Below, in pieces: positions 10,233-20,812 of a DNA stretch of 64,000 bases. A program made the position numbers and the translations under genes. Origin of the DNA: Tuctoria greenei. Its lineage: Eukaryota; Streptophyta; Magnoliopsida; Poales; Poaceae. The notes below the pieces were generated by a model. The model searched no databases and had not been told where the DNA came from. It was given only the letters and a program-made list of their open reading frames with translations. The stretch is from contig JAYESD010000001.1 of the NCBI GenBank assembly GCA_036927565.1, positions 253,733,097 to 253,797,096 on the forward strand, written 5' to 3'. Numbering within the stretch: the first letter of the stretch is position 1; the number at the start of each line of letters is the position of its first letter.

Positions 10233-10740
10233 CACTACATGAGAAAGGTTCATTCGAGACGTGTCCGCATGAGGAACGGAGACGCGCAAAAAGAGCATCT
10301 GCGTCGTCGCGTCTCGCATTACAGAGTAATCGGAGACGAGCTATTGGGCGTGTTGCCAATCAGTATACATGAAATACAAGCTTTAAGAACCCTCGCCTCC
10401 TTTTTGTTAGAAATCTGAGTCAACATTGAAAGCAGCCAGTCTCCTTTTTCTATGAAATCTGAGATGAGCATTAAGGCGGTTGTATCCTTTATGTAAGATA
10501 TCCAAGACAGACTTTATGACAGTCCGTCGCAGATTTGAAGACTAATTCGAGACGGGTATTTAAAAAGTCCATATCCTTTTGGTAAGAAGTCCGAGATGGT
10601 CTTTATGAAAGCCCGTCACAGGTTTAATGACTAATCCGAGACGGCCTTCGAATAAGCTCGTCTCCTTTTTGTAATAACTGAGAGACGATCTCTAAGGACG
10701 ATCGTCTCCTTTATGTAGAAAAAGTCGAGACGGGCTTTAT
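10233..10740. mobile_element. CACTA2, truncated CACTA element (copy A)
   Basis: The left terminus CACTACATGAGAAAGG is followed by many short subterminal repeats of the type 'gagacgggcttta' and 'cgtctcctttt'. This is the usual architecture of a CACTA subterminal region. The right terminus is missing: the sequence breaks off at 10740 against a Tekay-type LTR. The same left end occurs at 28219 and 39850. No transposase is seen. Confidence 0.7.
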
Positions 10741-10745
10741 GGATT

Positions 10746-12843
10746 TGTCACACCCGCAAAATCAGTTAAAAAAACCTCCACTTGAAATGGCCCAAGGCCC
10801 AACTCACGGAGGCTTCACCCTGTCAAACCCTAGTGCCCGTGTGTTGCCGTTGCCGCTGCCTCCAGTACGTGCGTGCGTCCCAGCCCCCACACCCTCGCCT
10901 CCCTCTGCGCATGGGCCTTACCAGTCAGCGCCATTTCTTCCCTGCAACACTCGCGTCCAGCAGACAACGATGCCCACGATCGCGCCTGAAATGTTGCCCC
11001 TTTGACGATCGTGCTGGCTTCGCAGGCTATAAGGCGTTAGGTGCCCCGATCTTTCCCTTCCTTCGGTGCGTCGCCAACTCGCCGATACCGCTGCCTCTCA
11101 TGCCTGTTCCGAAGATCTGCGCTGCCTCGCTTCCCACTCGGGAGCCGCCGCCGCCGCATGATTTCTGTCGAGCTCTTGCTGCTAGGCCACGCTAGCACGC
11201 CGTTTGTCTTCACAGGGACGCGGCGAGCTCTCCTCATCCTTCCCTGACGCAAACCGACACTGCGAGACTCAGTTGCATTGAAGCTTCGAACGTGTCGCCG
11301 ACACGACATCGCCGAGGAGTCATCGTCGAAACGCCGCCTCGTCGAAGACCGATGCCGCTCGCTGCTCTTTACCGTGGTAGTCCTCTTCGCACGGTGTTCC
11401 AGACCAAGGAAAACCCCTAGTTTATACGCATTGGCGTCACTCTAAAGAAGCAACACGAAGAATATGGAGATCAAGAGTTCACTGAAGGAGAACTGAGCAG
11501 CTATATAAAAACAGGCAAGTGTCCTTGACCATCTTGTGCCTATTTTAAGGATTATAGTTAGTTGCATGCTTAATTAATATGAATCCTATTCTACTTATCG
11601 TTCCATATAATTCCTTGTCGCTCGGGATGGAAAAGGTGGTACTTGGGGTATTGACTTACGCTTAGCCATGCATAATAGATGGGGGGAACAATTGATCATA
11701 TATGTCACCTATGGTTTATGATTGTTTATTGAGATATGGAAAATGAATTGTAGTGGATAGGAATCTGGCGGGTTGGTTTGAATGGTATGGTGCAGTACGC
11801 ACGAGACTCGGGATTGGAGTTTGGACCTTGCCGGATTCTAAGGACCGGTTTATGGATGAAGCCACTAAGCTTTATAGTATCACCACAAGACTGAGTATGG
11901 GGCAGCTTGGTCGATTAATTAGGCCTCTCCCGACGTAGTATTGGTGATTGGATAGTGCGGGGAATTGGTTAAGGGTGTACTACCTTGGGATCCGCATGGC
12001 TCAAGAGAGGGCAACTGGGGTGTTGAGACGCGGTGTAGCGGCTCACACTTTTGTACAGGGGTGAAACCTCAGAGGGCTAGTACGGGTCGGGAGAATCCTT
12101 TGTAAAGACCTCGTAGTGATCTCCTAGCCACACACCTACGGAAGTGTGTATTGTGATTGGCCGCCACTGGCATCAGGGAGGTTTACTTAGTCCACCTGGC
12201 AACAGGGGATGAAATCACGGCTTGTGGGTAAAGGATGCATTCTATGCAGAGATTGGAAAACTGTCATGATAGCCGTGCTCACGGACAAGAGCGGCTTGGT
12301 GCTGAATTCATAATTAGACGATGGGTGAGATGATGGTTGAGATGATACTTGGGAATGATATTGGTGTTATTACAATATTATCATTGTTATGGTTAGGATT
12401 ATTCACTTAGATGTAGGTTGTTAATGAAAGCTAAGGATAGGTTTAATGCTTAGTGCTTAAGCCCCCATCAGCCTCTCTTTTTGGTTGGCATTCGTGTCAT
12501 TTATTTCCCACACTTGCTGAGTACCACGGGATGGTACTCACACTTGCTTTGTTGTACTTTTTTTTATATAAATGCTGCTCAGTGAAGAGAAGATTCAACG
12601 AAGGCAAGTTTCTATTGAAGACGGTGTGTAGAAGGTCGCGTCGCTGCCTGTCGATTTGCCAGTGGTTGCTATAGAGTTTTTCCTCTTCCGCTGCTATTCA
12701 AAACCCTTTTGAAAGGTATAAATGTTTGTTTTCATGCGATATAGAACTGTTTATCACTACTTGTCGTACATGTATGGTGAAACTGATCCTGGCATACATG
12801 TATTTTGCAGCTGGTTTTATGCTTAATAAAACCGGGTGTGACA
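10746..12843 (-). mobile_element. Solo LTR of Tekay/Del-like gypsy element
   Basis: The ends TGTCACACCCG and CGGGTGTGACA form an 11-bp inverted pair with TG...CA termini. Read on the minus strand, the start resembles Tekay-type LTRs ('...GCCAGGATCAGTTTCACC...'). The distantly similar LTR remnants at 29023 and 40654 also start TGTGACACC. No internal domain is present, so it is a solo LTR of 2098 bp. Flanking pentamers (ggatt and tctga) do not match, and the two flanks correspond to unit positions 10740 and 7524. This fits recombination between two LTRs in different unit copies, not a simple insertion. The GC-rich stretch 10840-11400 holds only compositional ORFs. Confidence 0.65.
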
Positions 12844-12951
12844 TCTGATCATGCTTCAAATGGTTTATCATTGATGTCTCAAGAAGTACAAGGTGATTGC
12901 ACCATTGCTAATTTCGAGGGACAATGTTGTCCTATTTTCCAATCAGAATGA

Positions 12952-13412
12952 AAAATAAAAGAAAATGCATGCAAGTTAATTATTGATGTTGAAAGTTTCA
13001 CTAATATGTTATTTGTTCAGATGTGGAACATGCATTTTCTTTGTCAACATGGAAGCTACCTACTCCACGTTATATGCAGTGGATGAATCAAAGTGGTACA
13101 TTGAGAATCACTCACAGAGCAAGAGTAAAATTTGCAGTACGCAACTATATTGATGGTGTAGACTACGATGTGGCGCCAATGAGTGCATGCCATTTGGAGT
13201 TAGGGAGGCCATGGCAGTTCGATCGTGATGCAACGCATGGGGGCCGTTCCAATAATTATTCATTCATGCATAAAGGTATATCTCATGTGCTGAAGCCGAG
13301 GAAAGAAAGTGCTATCAATGCAACAGAGTTTCCTGCTGTTTTGAAAAAAGAAAAGGGCACCCAAAGACACCTCAAAGCCGAGGATGACATTGCTCCGAGG
13401 GGAGAAGAATAA
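12952..13412 (+). pseudogene. Ty3/gypsy retropepsin fossil, fragment A'
   Basis: The same domain as at 7629-8092, with the active-site segment followed by a frameshift and an open frame of 129 codons from 13023. The active-site stretch reads IIDVESFTN, so the Gly after the catalytic Asp is Val, which should abolish activity even without the frameshift. The LELGRPWQFDRD motif is present. Confidence 0.75.
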
Positions 13413-13942
13413 TGTAGTTATTCCAGTTCATTTGCATGCTAGCAGTGGTTCAAAAGATGTTACAATGCTTGAGGTTCATGGCTATGAAACAATTTGCAGT
13501 GATCAAAATACTTCATTGAAGATTGGCTCTATGCCTATTAGTTTGAAGGAGAAGAAGAAAGATATTTCATATGAACTGATGCTTGCAAAGTATAGATTTA
13601 TAGGAGCTGAATTCAAAGCCAAATACATTAATACAGTTGCTGCAAATATGAGAAAAATAATTGATGCACCCGCAAAGCCAAGAGGCGGCTTTGATCCAAT
13701 GGAGGGAGTATGATGAGGCTGTTGCCCTTTCAGATAATTATTTGAGTCTTGTTAAATGTTCATCCAATAATTCAAGCAAGTTTATTCAGGTTGGTCCTTT
13801 TTGTTTTGATCTGATTGGCGTGGCTGGATCAATAGTTGTTGGTGTTTTGCCAGGCACAAAAATGTTTAGGAGTGCTAATAATATGTGCAAGGAAGAGAAG
13901 CATGGAGTAATTAAGGAACACAAGACAATATTTATATGCTAG
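13384..13942 (+). pseudogene. Unrecognised coding remnant, fragment A'
   Basis: Two overlapping frames of 109 codons (13384-13713) and 93 codons (13661-13942) correspond to the remnant at 8064-8640 but without its extra damage. The second frame keeps the hydrophobic segment ...DLIGVAGSIVVGVLPG... intact, which could be a membrane-spanning or buried strand-helix segment. No family assigned. Confidence 0.4.
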
Positions 13943-14269
13943 TATTAAGCTTCTCGAGATAAACAGAAGCCCAACGTGAGGATATATGCAATCAGTTATG
14001 CTTCTTTAATTTGAGAATGTAAGCAGGAGTATTAGCAACCTTATCGTAAAATTTTATGATTTGCAAGAGTCTAAGTCATATATGTGAGTGTTAGTCATTG
14101 GTACCTGCATGTACCAGGATGAATCAGTTTTGTTATAGTCAAGGTCCGTATTGTGATCCAGGTCAATTTGTTTAACTAGTGGAGTCAATTGGTTTATGTT
14201 TTGGACTCTAACGTGTGATGGGTGCCTGCGTGCACCAGGGTGAACAAGAGTCCAAGTCGTATGGGTATT

Positions 14270-15177
14270 TGTCGGTGGTTGAATCCGGCAGATCTCCTGA
14301 CACTATTGTTAGGAGTCCGTGGAGTTTATAGTTCGATAATGGGCGCGCAGAGATTTAAGAGATGGTGGCAAATTGACACAGAGGTTTACGTGGTTCGAGC
14401 CGCCTGAGCATAATATCCTACTCTACAGGATGTCTTGTTCTTGTATTGAGCGTCTAAGAGCTTTCAGTGATTGTGTGTGCTTGAGAGCGCGTTAGAGTCT
14501 CTGAGTGTGTTCATCCAAGAGCGTGTGAGAGTCTCAAAGTTCGAGAGAGACTCCCATGTTTATCGTCGACTAGTCCTTTTATAGTACAAGGGCTGGTCGT
14601 TACACCATTAGCCTTGCCCGACATGTGGCTCTGGCGGTTGTTGATGTTTAATACACAATAAATGAGGTTAATTACCCTTAATAGAGTGGTAACGAGCCTT
14701 AACAATGTCGTTACTGGTATTAAAGGCCTTCCGATTAAGTGTCATTAATATGGTATTAATGACACTTAATCGGGTCTTGAATTCTTTGATTGGCCCTTGA
14801 AGGTCTGAGCCGTTGGGGGTCCAGCAGCCTGACTGTTGAGGTTGAAGGTCCAGCGGTTCGGACACATGGCAGCTCAAGAGCTTATCGTCATGGACGGGTA
14901 GGTCCGGTGCTGTTGGACACGTGTCGGTACCGGAGCTTCCCTCTGTCTGGGGTTAGGTCCAGGGGTACCATACTGGTATCCAGTCCGGAACTTTCCCATG
15001 TGTGGGCGATAGCTCCGGTCTTATGATACACGTGGCAGCCCTGGGACTAACCATGTCGGGGAAGCAGGTCCCGTTACGGCTGACATGTGGGGCCTTCAAA
15101 GGTCTTCAAATCTGGTCGATGGAGTTTCCTTGTGATCTTTGCAATCCCAAGGGGTATTCGTATGCAGGGTACCGACA
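14270..15177 (+). repeat. Probable 5' LTR of the truncated gypsy-type element
   Basis: Begins TGTCGG and, taking the first mirrored end, finishes with CCGACA at 15172-15177, giving about 908 bp. The left flank GTATT (14265-14269) would be the target duplication but its partner is lost. I could not identify a primer-binding site after 15177, so the LTR end is tentative. A 'ccttttatagtac' at about 14575 could be a TATA region. Confidence 0.5.
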
Positions 15178-15711
15178 GTGGCCCCCTGGGCCCACCTCTG
15201 GGAGAGACCTTTTGGATGAAAGTCATTCTGCCGAAGGTGGGTCCATTCTTCGGTTTTTGAGCTGTGTCTTCAAGGGTCTTCGGGTGTGTCGTTGGTGGTA
15301 GTTCATAGTTAAACCAACGCCGCGTGGCATATCTTAGATGCGGTAGGTGACTTAGCATGCGGATCTCACCAATTGAAGGTCGCCGGTTCCCGATACAAAA
15401 ATTGTATCGGTTCCACGCGCCCTGTCAGGTCGTCGCCTTTGGGTTTCCCGCCTTTCATAATGACAACCGTTCGCCTAGGGTAAGGACCTTGACTTGATCG
15501 TCGGGGTGGTCTCGGGTCCCCTTGTCATTGGCAGGGTGAATTTTTTGAATGGTATCGTTGGCTCCTCTGTGTTTCCATCCAAGCGTTGCGGGGGCTTACT
15601 TAAGAAGGAAAGCACACACCGTTTGGGGGTTCTTTACGCCTTTCATTCGAACTTGCGCTCAAATCCTCCAAACTTTCGCTTGCTTTTCATCTCTCGCCCC
15701 GCTGTGCTGCG

Positions 15712-18700
15712 ATGGAGTTGGGTCTTCCCTAGAGCCGACTGAAGACTGACGGTGATTTGAAGAAGGTCTGGGCCCTCATGGGCTGGTCCCCTGACTTCTT
15801 AAACCACCTGGTCCGCGCCGGCAAGCTTCCTTTCTCGAAGGAACACACCGGCGACATGGTGTACTTCTCCGCGTACGCTATGGTGGGATTGATCCCACCT
15901 TTCTCCACTTTTTTCATGATGCTGCTAGACTTCTATGGTCTCCAGATATACCACCTTGGCCCCCACTCCATTCTTCTAGTGTCGATCATTTTCAACTTCT
16001 GTGAGATGTGGGTGGGCATTCCCCCCTGTGTTGAGCTCTTCCGCACTTTCTTCACCATCCAGACCACCAGCAAGAGTGACGAGTACCGTGGCTTCTATTA
16101 TTTTGTGAAGCGCAAGAAGTGCCCGTACAAGTACTTGCGATCGTTCCCTACTGGGAAATGGGACGATTGGAAGAAGGATTGGATCGTCATCAGGGTGGAG
16201 GAACACGAGAAGCTGGAGCTACCTGAAGGCCTCCCCAACATCGACACTGCAGCTTGGAGCGAAGTTCCGATGTTATCGGATGCCTTCAACCCTGCTCTGA
16301 CCAAGATCCGCCAATGCATGGAAGGAGGGGTGACTCCTTAGGCAGTATTTTGCAATTTCCTGGTCAACAGGTGGGCTCCGCTGAAGAAAAGGGAGAAGCT
16401 TGCATGGGCCCTCAACAGTGTGCTGCACGATGACCGGATCGAGACCTGTTTGAAGTCCAACATTGAGGGTGCAACTTTGGAGTTTCACCTCAAGATGTTA
16501 CGGCACGACATCGACGTCGAGCGTGACGACTTGACTCCGCCAGCGGCTTTCCTCCCTCTGAACATGGAGGCAGAGTTCAGCAGGGAGCTCTGGCGGAAGA
16601 TGCCGGTGCTTGATGACCTTGGTGTCGTTGAGAGGCTTTCGATCACCGGGTTGGCGATCTCCGGAGCTTCCGACGGTGGTCCCCCTTCTGTCCCGAAACA
16701 GAGAGTTGAAGTCGTGGGCAAGGGCAAAGAGTTGGCTGAGCCCTCGAGCCATAAAAGGAAGCTGAAGCACTCTGACAGGAGGTCCGTCAGACCTGCTCCT
16801 TCCACGGTTGCTCCTTCTCCCAGGAGGGGAAGGTCTTCATTGGCGGCAACTACTCTAGCATCGACATCTCCCTGGGGTGCTAGCTCCGGCCATGCGGCTC
16901 CAGTGCCAGGGCCACCTGAAGGCTCTGGGTCCGGAGGTCCTTCCTGGTCGAGGGGGTCCTCAACCAAAGTGATGCCGACAGCAGCAGCGAGCTCCGAGGA
17001 ACCTTCCGGAGCCACCACGCCAGTGGCGATAGGGTCCGGCTCCGAGCGTCCGGAAAAGAGGTTCCGTGCTAACTGGTGCAGAAGACTTCCGAGGTAATTT
17101 TTGATTTTTTACCTCAGTTGATTGTTTTTTGTAGTAACTGTGTTTTGAGTTTCTTCGTCCTTCATCCACAGAGTGCCCAAGAAAAGGGCTGAAGCTCCGG
17201 TTCCCACAGCAGCAGCTGAGGCTGTGCAGGTGGAAGCTCCGGCTTCGATTCCAGCGCCGCCACAAGAGGTGGCTGAGGCTGCGGCAGCTCCGGCACCGGC
17301 TGTCGTGGTCTTGGACCTCGACTTATCCCCAGAAGCTCTCGTGGTAGCGCCGGATCACGGGAATGAAGATGTACCAGCGGCACCAGCCCCGGAGGTTGAA
17401 TCTCCGGGCTGGGATGCTGAAATGATGGACGCTCCAGCCTCAGAGCCGGAGGTAGCTATAATTCCGGCCCTAGTGCCGGATGTGGTTGAAGCCCCAACAG
17501 TCGAGTCGATGGTTGATGAAGTCCCGGCGTTATAGACGGGTGTTGATGAAGTCCTGGCGCTTGAGCTGGTTGTCAAGGAAGCTTTGTCGATAGAGCCAGT
17601 TGCTACAGAAGTTTTGGCGGTAGAGCCGGTGGTTGAAGAAGTAATGGTTCCTCAGCCAGTTGCTGTAGAGGTGCCGACGCTTGAGCCCATGGTGGTCGAG
17701 GCGTCAGCATCGGAACCGGTGGTGGAGGAGGCGCCAACGTCAGAGCCGAATGTGGCTTCAGCTCCAGCGGAATCTTCTACGCCCGCCCTAGAAATAGTGG
17801 TCCCGGAGGTTCCTGAACCTGAGCTAGGGTGCCAAGATGAATCTACTGGCCCCCCGCTTGAGGGGCCAGTTGTTGATGACCTGGTGGCGGGACCTTCGAA
17901 GCCAATTCCGGAGGTCGAAACTTCTACTACATCACCTTCCTCGGTGGTGGCCGAGGCTATCCCGGAGGACGACCCTAATGCCGTGGAAGCTCAGGGGACC
18001 ACTCTTGTAGAGTGGGACCCAATTTTTGTCACGCAGAACTCGCTGGGACCAGCGGAGATGACCCCGGCAGGTCCTGACCTGATCCCCCTCTCGTTGTCTA
18101 TTGACAACGCGTGCTCCAGTCTTCATCAGGTCCAGCTGGCTTTCTACCATGATAGCAAGGCCCTCGACGAGGAGCGCCAAACTCTTAGGAGGTGGCGCAA
18201 CCGGCTCCATTTCAAGACCAAGATGGCGCAGTCGAGGCTGGCTGACGACAAGGAGTGGGTGCAGAGGTAGAAGGTCCGCCTGGAATACTGGGGTAAGCTG
18301 CTGGATGAGAGGGAAAGCATGATGCGATCCCTTGACAATCAGTCCCGGGCCATCTACGAGCAGGCCAAAGCTGCTAATAGCGCCGCGGATGATCACCAGG
18401 AGAGGCTCGACGCCATCCACGCTTGTCTCGTCAAGCGTTGGGAGGCTCTTGAAGAGCGGGAGAGAAAGCTCGCGGATGAAGAGCAAAAACTCCTGGAGCT
18501 ACAGGACGACGTCGTGAAGAGGGAAGAAGAGCTTACTCAGAGATTAACTTTGGGTGACAAGAGTCTCGAAGAGCGCACCAAGAAATTGGAGGAGCGCTGT
18601 GAGAGAGAGAGGAGAAGAAGGCCTGGGAGCGAGGGCAGGAACTCCACAGGAGGGAGAATGCCGTTGCTGCGAGGGAGAAGAAAGTGTGGGGCCGGGAGAA

Positions 18701-19235
18701 GGACCTGGTCGACCGCTGAAACAAGATCCACCTCCGGGAGGAAGAGCTCGGAAAACTCGAAAGGCAAATTGCTGAAAAGATTCAGCAGAACGCCAAAGAG
18801 GTTGAGCACCTTGCCCGTGAGAATTCGGAGCTTGCGATGACCAGAAGATCCTTGGAGGAGATGCGAGGCTCGAGGACTGTGGGGTCCCAAAAAGTTTTGG
18901 ACTTCCTGGGCAAAGCCAACGACGCGTTGACGCCAATGGGTTTTAGTCTCGTGCGTCCGGATGATCCGCAGCCGGAGCTGGACCTGGCGTTGCAGGCATT
19001 GAGTTCGGCAGGCAACAAAGTCACCAAGATGGGTGATGTCATTGCGGACCAGCTGGAGAGCGAGGGACAATCCCTGGTGAAGGATGTCGCAGAATTCGTG
19101 CTGACGTGCTACGCGAGCTGGGACCCTCAATTCCCCCTGGACCCGGTGCTCGAAGGCCCCATCAAAGGAGAGGGAGAAGCTGCCCAAGCCAGCGTATCGG
19201 AGGCTGCCCAGAAGGTCGCCTCGTTCTTCCATAGG
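15712..19235 (+). pseudogene. 'Putative gypsy type transposon' domain protein (PF04195-like), fossil
   Basis: From ATG 15712 the frame encodes an N-terminal domain like that named 'putative gypsy type transposon' (about residues 20-210). A Ser/Pro/Gly-rich linker follows, then, after a 78-bp intron, a Pro/Val/Glu-rich repeat region (17173-18000) and a charged coiled-coil region (about 18100-18850, many EER/LEE/KRE runs) before the break at 19235. In-frame stops are TAG at 15730, 16339, 17533 and 18268 and TGA at 18717. A frameshift lies in the GA run near 18605. The protein's role is not established; it is carried by non-autonomous gypsy-type elements. The C-terminus is lost at the junction. 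This copy is dead. Confidence 0.75.
17094..17171 (+). other. Intron (78 bp) in the fossil gene
   Basis: The exon ends ...CTTCCGAG, the intron begins GTAATTTTTG and ends TTCATCCACAG, and the next exon begins AGTGCCC. It has a T-rich tract before the acceptor. Removing it joins the two frames exactly through an AG|A codon, which makes it convincing. Confidence 0.75.
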
Positions 19236-19465
19236 GTCTACATATATATTCAAGTTGTTTCAAAGTTATATTACATGAAATATGGATTTCATATTTCTAC
19301 ATATATATTTATCATATATTTCTGCAACCACAATCAATTTTTTTACCTTATAAGTCATTTTCAGGAAATTTTCACTTTGCCTAGGCATTTCAGATTCTTT
19401 AAAAAAACTTTTTTGCTTACAAAATCCCGTTCCTTTTTATTTATGAAACTGTGTTCACGTGTTTC

Positions 19466-19466
<1 letters not shown>

Positions 19467-19500
<34 letters not shown>
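19467..19500. repeat. (GT)n microsatellite in copy B
   Basis: About 14 uninterrupted GT units preceding 'gatgttcttattatg'. Similar tracts of different length occupy the same place in A (2222-2242) and C (32356-32393). Confidence 0.85.
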
Positions 19501-19503
<3 letters not shown>

Positions 19504-20812
19504 ATGTTCTTATTATGTAAAAAATGCTCATTTGTAATAGGAGCTGAAAGTGGCAAATGTTATAAGACAGCTTCATCTATTTTTCTATGTTCAACATTTT
19601 ACCCTCTTCTTAATATCTAATCATCCAATGATTGTTATGTTAAATAAACAATGTTTTAATACATCACTAATGTATGCACATGATGAACCAGACTGCGGCC
19701 CCACCCCACCCACACCCATGCTGCCTCAAGGCGCAGCTCGGAGGTGAGATCTATCCCCTACTACGCAACTAAATCTGCATTTCAATGATTTTCGAGGACT
19801 CTGGTACATCAAATTGCTGATGGATTTTCAATCATCTTATTTTGTAAGTAATATTTTTCAATTAGCTGAAAAATCACATCTGATTTCAATCTGTTTAAAT
19901 CAGAGGTGATTTAATTCGACAAACAAATCTCATTGATGTTTTAGAAGGTATGGTTTTTGCGCGAGCTCCACGAGCTCCGACCATAGAAGGAGAATCTAGA
20001 AGTAGTAGGTCAGCTCGATAGTAGTAGCGGAAGAAATAACAAAGATGATAGGGGAGTGGTATGGATCCCACAAAGAGACCAGCCAAAGAATGGTGGGAGG
20101 TGGGGGAGTTTGTAGTGGGAGGGGGCAACGTTGGGGAACATGTTGAGAATGACCAGGGGAAGGGGTTAAGGTGACCAACGTGGGTGAGAGAATCAGGTGA
20201 CAGAGATAGAGAGAGGAGAAGGTCTGATGCAGGTTGAAGGTCATTAAGTATCTGTTCAATGCCAAATAGATAGTTAACAGACGTTCACAAATAAATCATA
20301 GTTTTAAGTCAACTGAAACTGAAATGTACTATGACAAAGACAGCTATTTCGAACTAGATTTTCTGTCCTCATTTATTTCATAACAGAGGAAGTATTTATT
20401 ATTAGGGGTGCTCATAGGACATAATTTCGATTTCTTTGTTTCAGTTAGTGCGGGTGCCAAGGATGAATCGGGGCCAGGGTGGTGACAGGTTCCTTGTTTT
20501 TTCTTTTCTTTTGGTGATTCTGAATGCCTCGATGTCGTTAAGGTAACTGCTTGCATGCTGCTTCGCGCGTGCTTTTCTTGGTGGTAGTAATTTCCTACCG
20601 TTGTTGGAAGGTTGGTTTATAAGTAGAACGCATCGAGGCTGCTTAGCTTCGATCATGGCACGTCGTTGTCCTTTCTGGTGCTGGCAGGCTAACTCTAGAA
20701 ACTCATGTTTTGCATGAACGAGACATGTTGTACTTCTAATTGTGGATCTGCATCGCTTTACAGGCCGCTAATAGTGCAACCTTAACAAAAGGGTTGGAAT
20801 TTTTTCCCAGGA

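Larger units (their letters stand above)
1414..10740 (+). repeat. Composite repeat unit, copy A
   Basis: From about 1414 this stretch matches 31539-40370 and, from about 2028, 19236-28735, with only scattered substitutions and indels. Order within the unit: GT-microsatellite cassette (doubled), left inverted arm, CACTA1, TG/CA inverted repeat, gypsy protease fossil, unrecognised coding remnants, TATA-bearing stretch, right inverted arm, start of CACTA2. The match to B and C stops at 10740, where 'gggctttatg' is followed by sequence foreign to B and C. Unit boundaries are inferred only from where the copies stop matching, so the true ends may lie further out. I do not recognise the unit as a named element. 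Confidence 0.8.
12844..14269 (+). repeat. Composite repeat unit, fragment A'
   Basis: Starts inside the unit (equivalent to copy A 7524) and runs to the equivalent of A 8949, where a gypsy-type LTR begins. It carries the protease fossil and the unrecognised remnant. It is closer to copy C than to B in the second remnant (for example 'ccaggcacaaaaatgtttagg'). Confidence 0.8.
14270..19235 (+). mobile_element. Truncated gypsy-type LTR element with 'putative gypsy type transposon' ORF
   Basis: The element starts with a TGTCGG terminus inserted in unit fragment A' after 'gggtatt', has a leader, and then carries a long fossil gene. The sequence jumps at 19235/19236 into the middle of unit copy B, so the 3' part, the second LTR and the right target duplication are missing. 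It therefore joins A' to B. No reverse transcriptase or integrase is present. Elements with this ORF are common non-autonomous gypsy-type elements in grasses. Confidence 0.75.

Noticed and set aside
10250..10740. Regular 'gagacgg...cgtctcc' motifs as possible regulatory or array element
   Set aside because: Both orientations next to a CACTACATGAG terminus; again subterminal repeats of a CACTA element.
11037..11309. 90-codon ORF and neighbours in the solo LTR as genes
   Set aside because: GC-rich LTR stretch with open frames on both strands and no recognised domain.
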